Source of the DNA: Nitrosomonadales bacterium | GTDB taxonomy: Bacteria > Pseudomonadota > Gammaproteobacteria > Burkholderiales > Gallionellaceae | DNA: 5,335 nucleotides | Direction of reading: 5' to 3' | Assembly (NCBI GenBank): GCA_016218465.1 | Contig: JACREA010000248.1 | Location: 1-5,335, forward strand | Shown here: positions 4,649 to 5,335 of the stretch, piece after piece | Layout of the letters: the number at the start of each line of letters is the position of its first letter | Numbering within the stretch: position 1 is the stretch's first letter | The notes under the pieces: generated by a model | What the model was told of the DNA's origin: nothing | The model's database searches: none | Seen by the model: the letters and a program-made list of their open reading frames with translations, nothing else | Translations under genes and position numbers: made by a program

Positions 4649-5335
4649 ATGCAAACACTCGGAAAATACCCTCACACCAGAATGCGCCGCATGCGCCGCG
4701 ATCCCTTTTCACGAGACTTGATGCGAGAGCATGTGCTCACATCATCGGATTTCATCTATCCGGTTTTTGTGCTGGAAGGAAGCAATAAAGTCGAGGATGT
4801 GAAGTCCATGCCGGGGGTGCAGCGCAAAACTTTGGACCTGCTGCTCAAGGATGCCGAGCAATGTGTCAAGTTGGGGATTCCGGTGATGGCGATTTTTCCG
4901 GTGATCGACACCCCGCTGAAAAGCCTTGATGCGCGCGAAGCCTACAACCCGGACGGGCTGGTGCCGCGCGTAGTCGCCGCGCTCAAGAAGAACTTCCCCG
5001 AACTCGGCGTGATGACCGACGTGGCGCTCGACCCATATACCAGTCACGGGCAGGATGGCCTGATCGACGACAGCGGTTACGTCATTAACGACGAGACTGT
5101 GGAAGTGCTGGCGCATCAGGCGCAAGTCCATGCAATGGCCGGTGCAGATATCGGGGCTCCTTCAGACATGATGGACGGTCGCATCGGCGCGGTGCGTGCC
5201 GCGTTGGACCGCAAGGGCTGCATCCACACCCGCATCATGGCCTACTCCGCCAAATACGCCTCAAGCTTCTACGGACCGTTCCGCGATGCGGTCGGTTCCA
5301 GCGGCAATCTGGGTTCCGGCAACAAATACACCTAC
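4649..5335 (+). CDS. hemB: Delta-aminolevulinic acid dehydratase (porphobilinogen synthase), 5' part
   Basis: HemB condenses two 5-aminolevulinate molecules to porphobilinogen. The window holds the first 229 residues; the family is usually about 330-340 aa, so roughly a third, with the second catalytic lysine, is cut off by the right edge with the frame still open. Present are the N-terminal arm RMRRMRRDPFSRDL (11-24), IYPVFVLEG (36-44), DVALDPYTSHGQDG (124-137), PSDMMDGRIGAVR (171-183) and the first Schiff-base lysine, Lys202, in MAYSAKYASSFYGPFRDA (197-214). Ala126, Asp128 and Asp136 stand where zinc-dependent enzymes have cysteines, so this is the magnesium-type HemB like that of Pseudomonas aeruginosa. 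Residue 169 is Gly in GADIGAPSD, where Val is usual. It uses the product of HemL and may be partly cotranscribed with hemL-engB. Confidence 0.96.
   Translation, partial: MQTLGKYPHTRMRRMRRDPFSRDLMREHVLTSSDFIYPVFVLEGSNKVEDVKSMPGVQRKTLDLLLKDAEQCVKLGIPVMAIFPVIDTPLKSLDAREAYNPDGLVPRVVAALKKNFPELGVMTDVALDPYTSHGQDGLIDDSGYVINDETVEVLAHQAQVHAMAGADIGAPSDMMDGRIGAVRAALDRKGCIHTRIMAYSAKYASSFYGPFRDAVGSSGNLGSGNKYTY

Noticed and set aside
4742..5131. 129-aa minus-strand frame inside hemB
   Set aside because: Antisense shadow of hemB; no recognisable family, no SD-supported start.
1..5335. tRNA, rRNA, CRISPR array, transposase, integrase or phage genes
   Set aside because: None were seen; all larger frames are housekeeping genes and the gaps hold only the elements listed.

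Overview
The window looks like a chromosomal segment of a betaproteobacterium with moderately high GC. The gene order thiD-thiE-hemL, the protein sequences, the C5-pathway heme gene hemL and the zinc-cysteine-lacking HemB all fit this. A member of the iron-oxidising Gallionellaceae or a related Nitrosomonadales lineage is my best guess; it is an inference from resemblance, not a database result.

Layout. Positions 1-310 hold the end of a REP-like repeat (1-18), a small basic protein gene on the minus strand (47-223, absent from many gene calls because of its size) and a 22-bp alternating purine-pyrimidine tract. Minus-strand gloA (311-718) is divergent from thiD (804-1646); the gap between them carries a perfect 10-bp inverted repeat. 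A 157-bp gap with a split repeat element separates thiD from thiE (1804-2436). hemL (2589-3869) follows after 152 bp and overlaps engB (3869-4480) by one base. The 168-bp gap between engB and hemB is not empty: read on the minus strand it holds a promoter, three stem-loops and a textbook intrinsic terminator, so I call it a small RNA gene of about 107 nt (4483-4589). hemB (4649 onward) runs off the right edge.

How the genes work together. ThiD makes HMP pyrophosphate and ThiE joins it to the thiazole phosphate to give thiamine phosphate. HemL makes 5-aminolevulinate and HemB condenses two of these to porphobilinogen, so two consecutive steps of tetrapyrrole synthesis flank the ribosome-assembly GTPase EngB. 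GloA detoxifies methylglyoxal. The protein genes are ordinary housekeeping genes. The parts worth a second look are in the gaps: the minus-strand small RNA with a C-rich, anti-Shine-Dalgarno loop, the split hairpin repeat at 1689-1790, and the symmetrical element before thiD.
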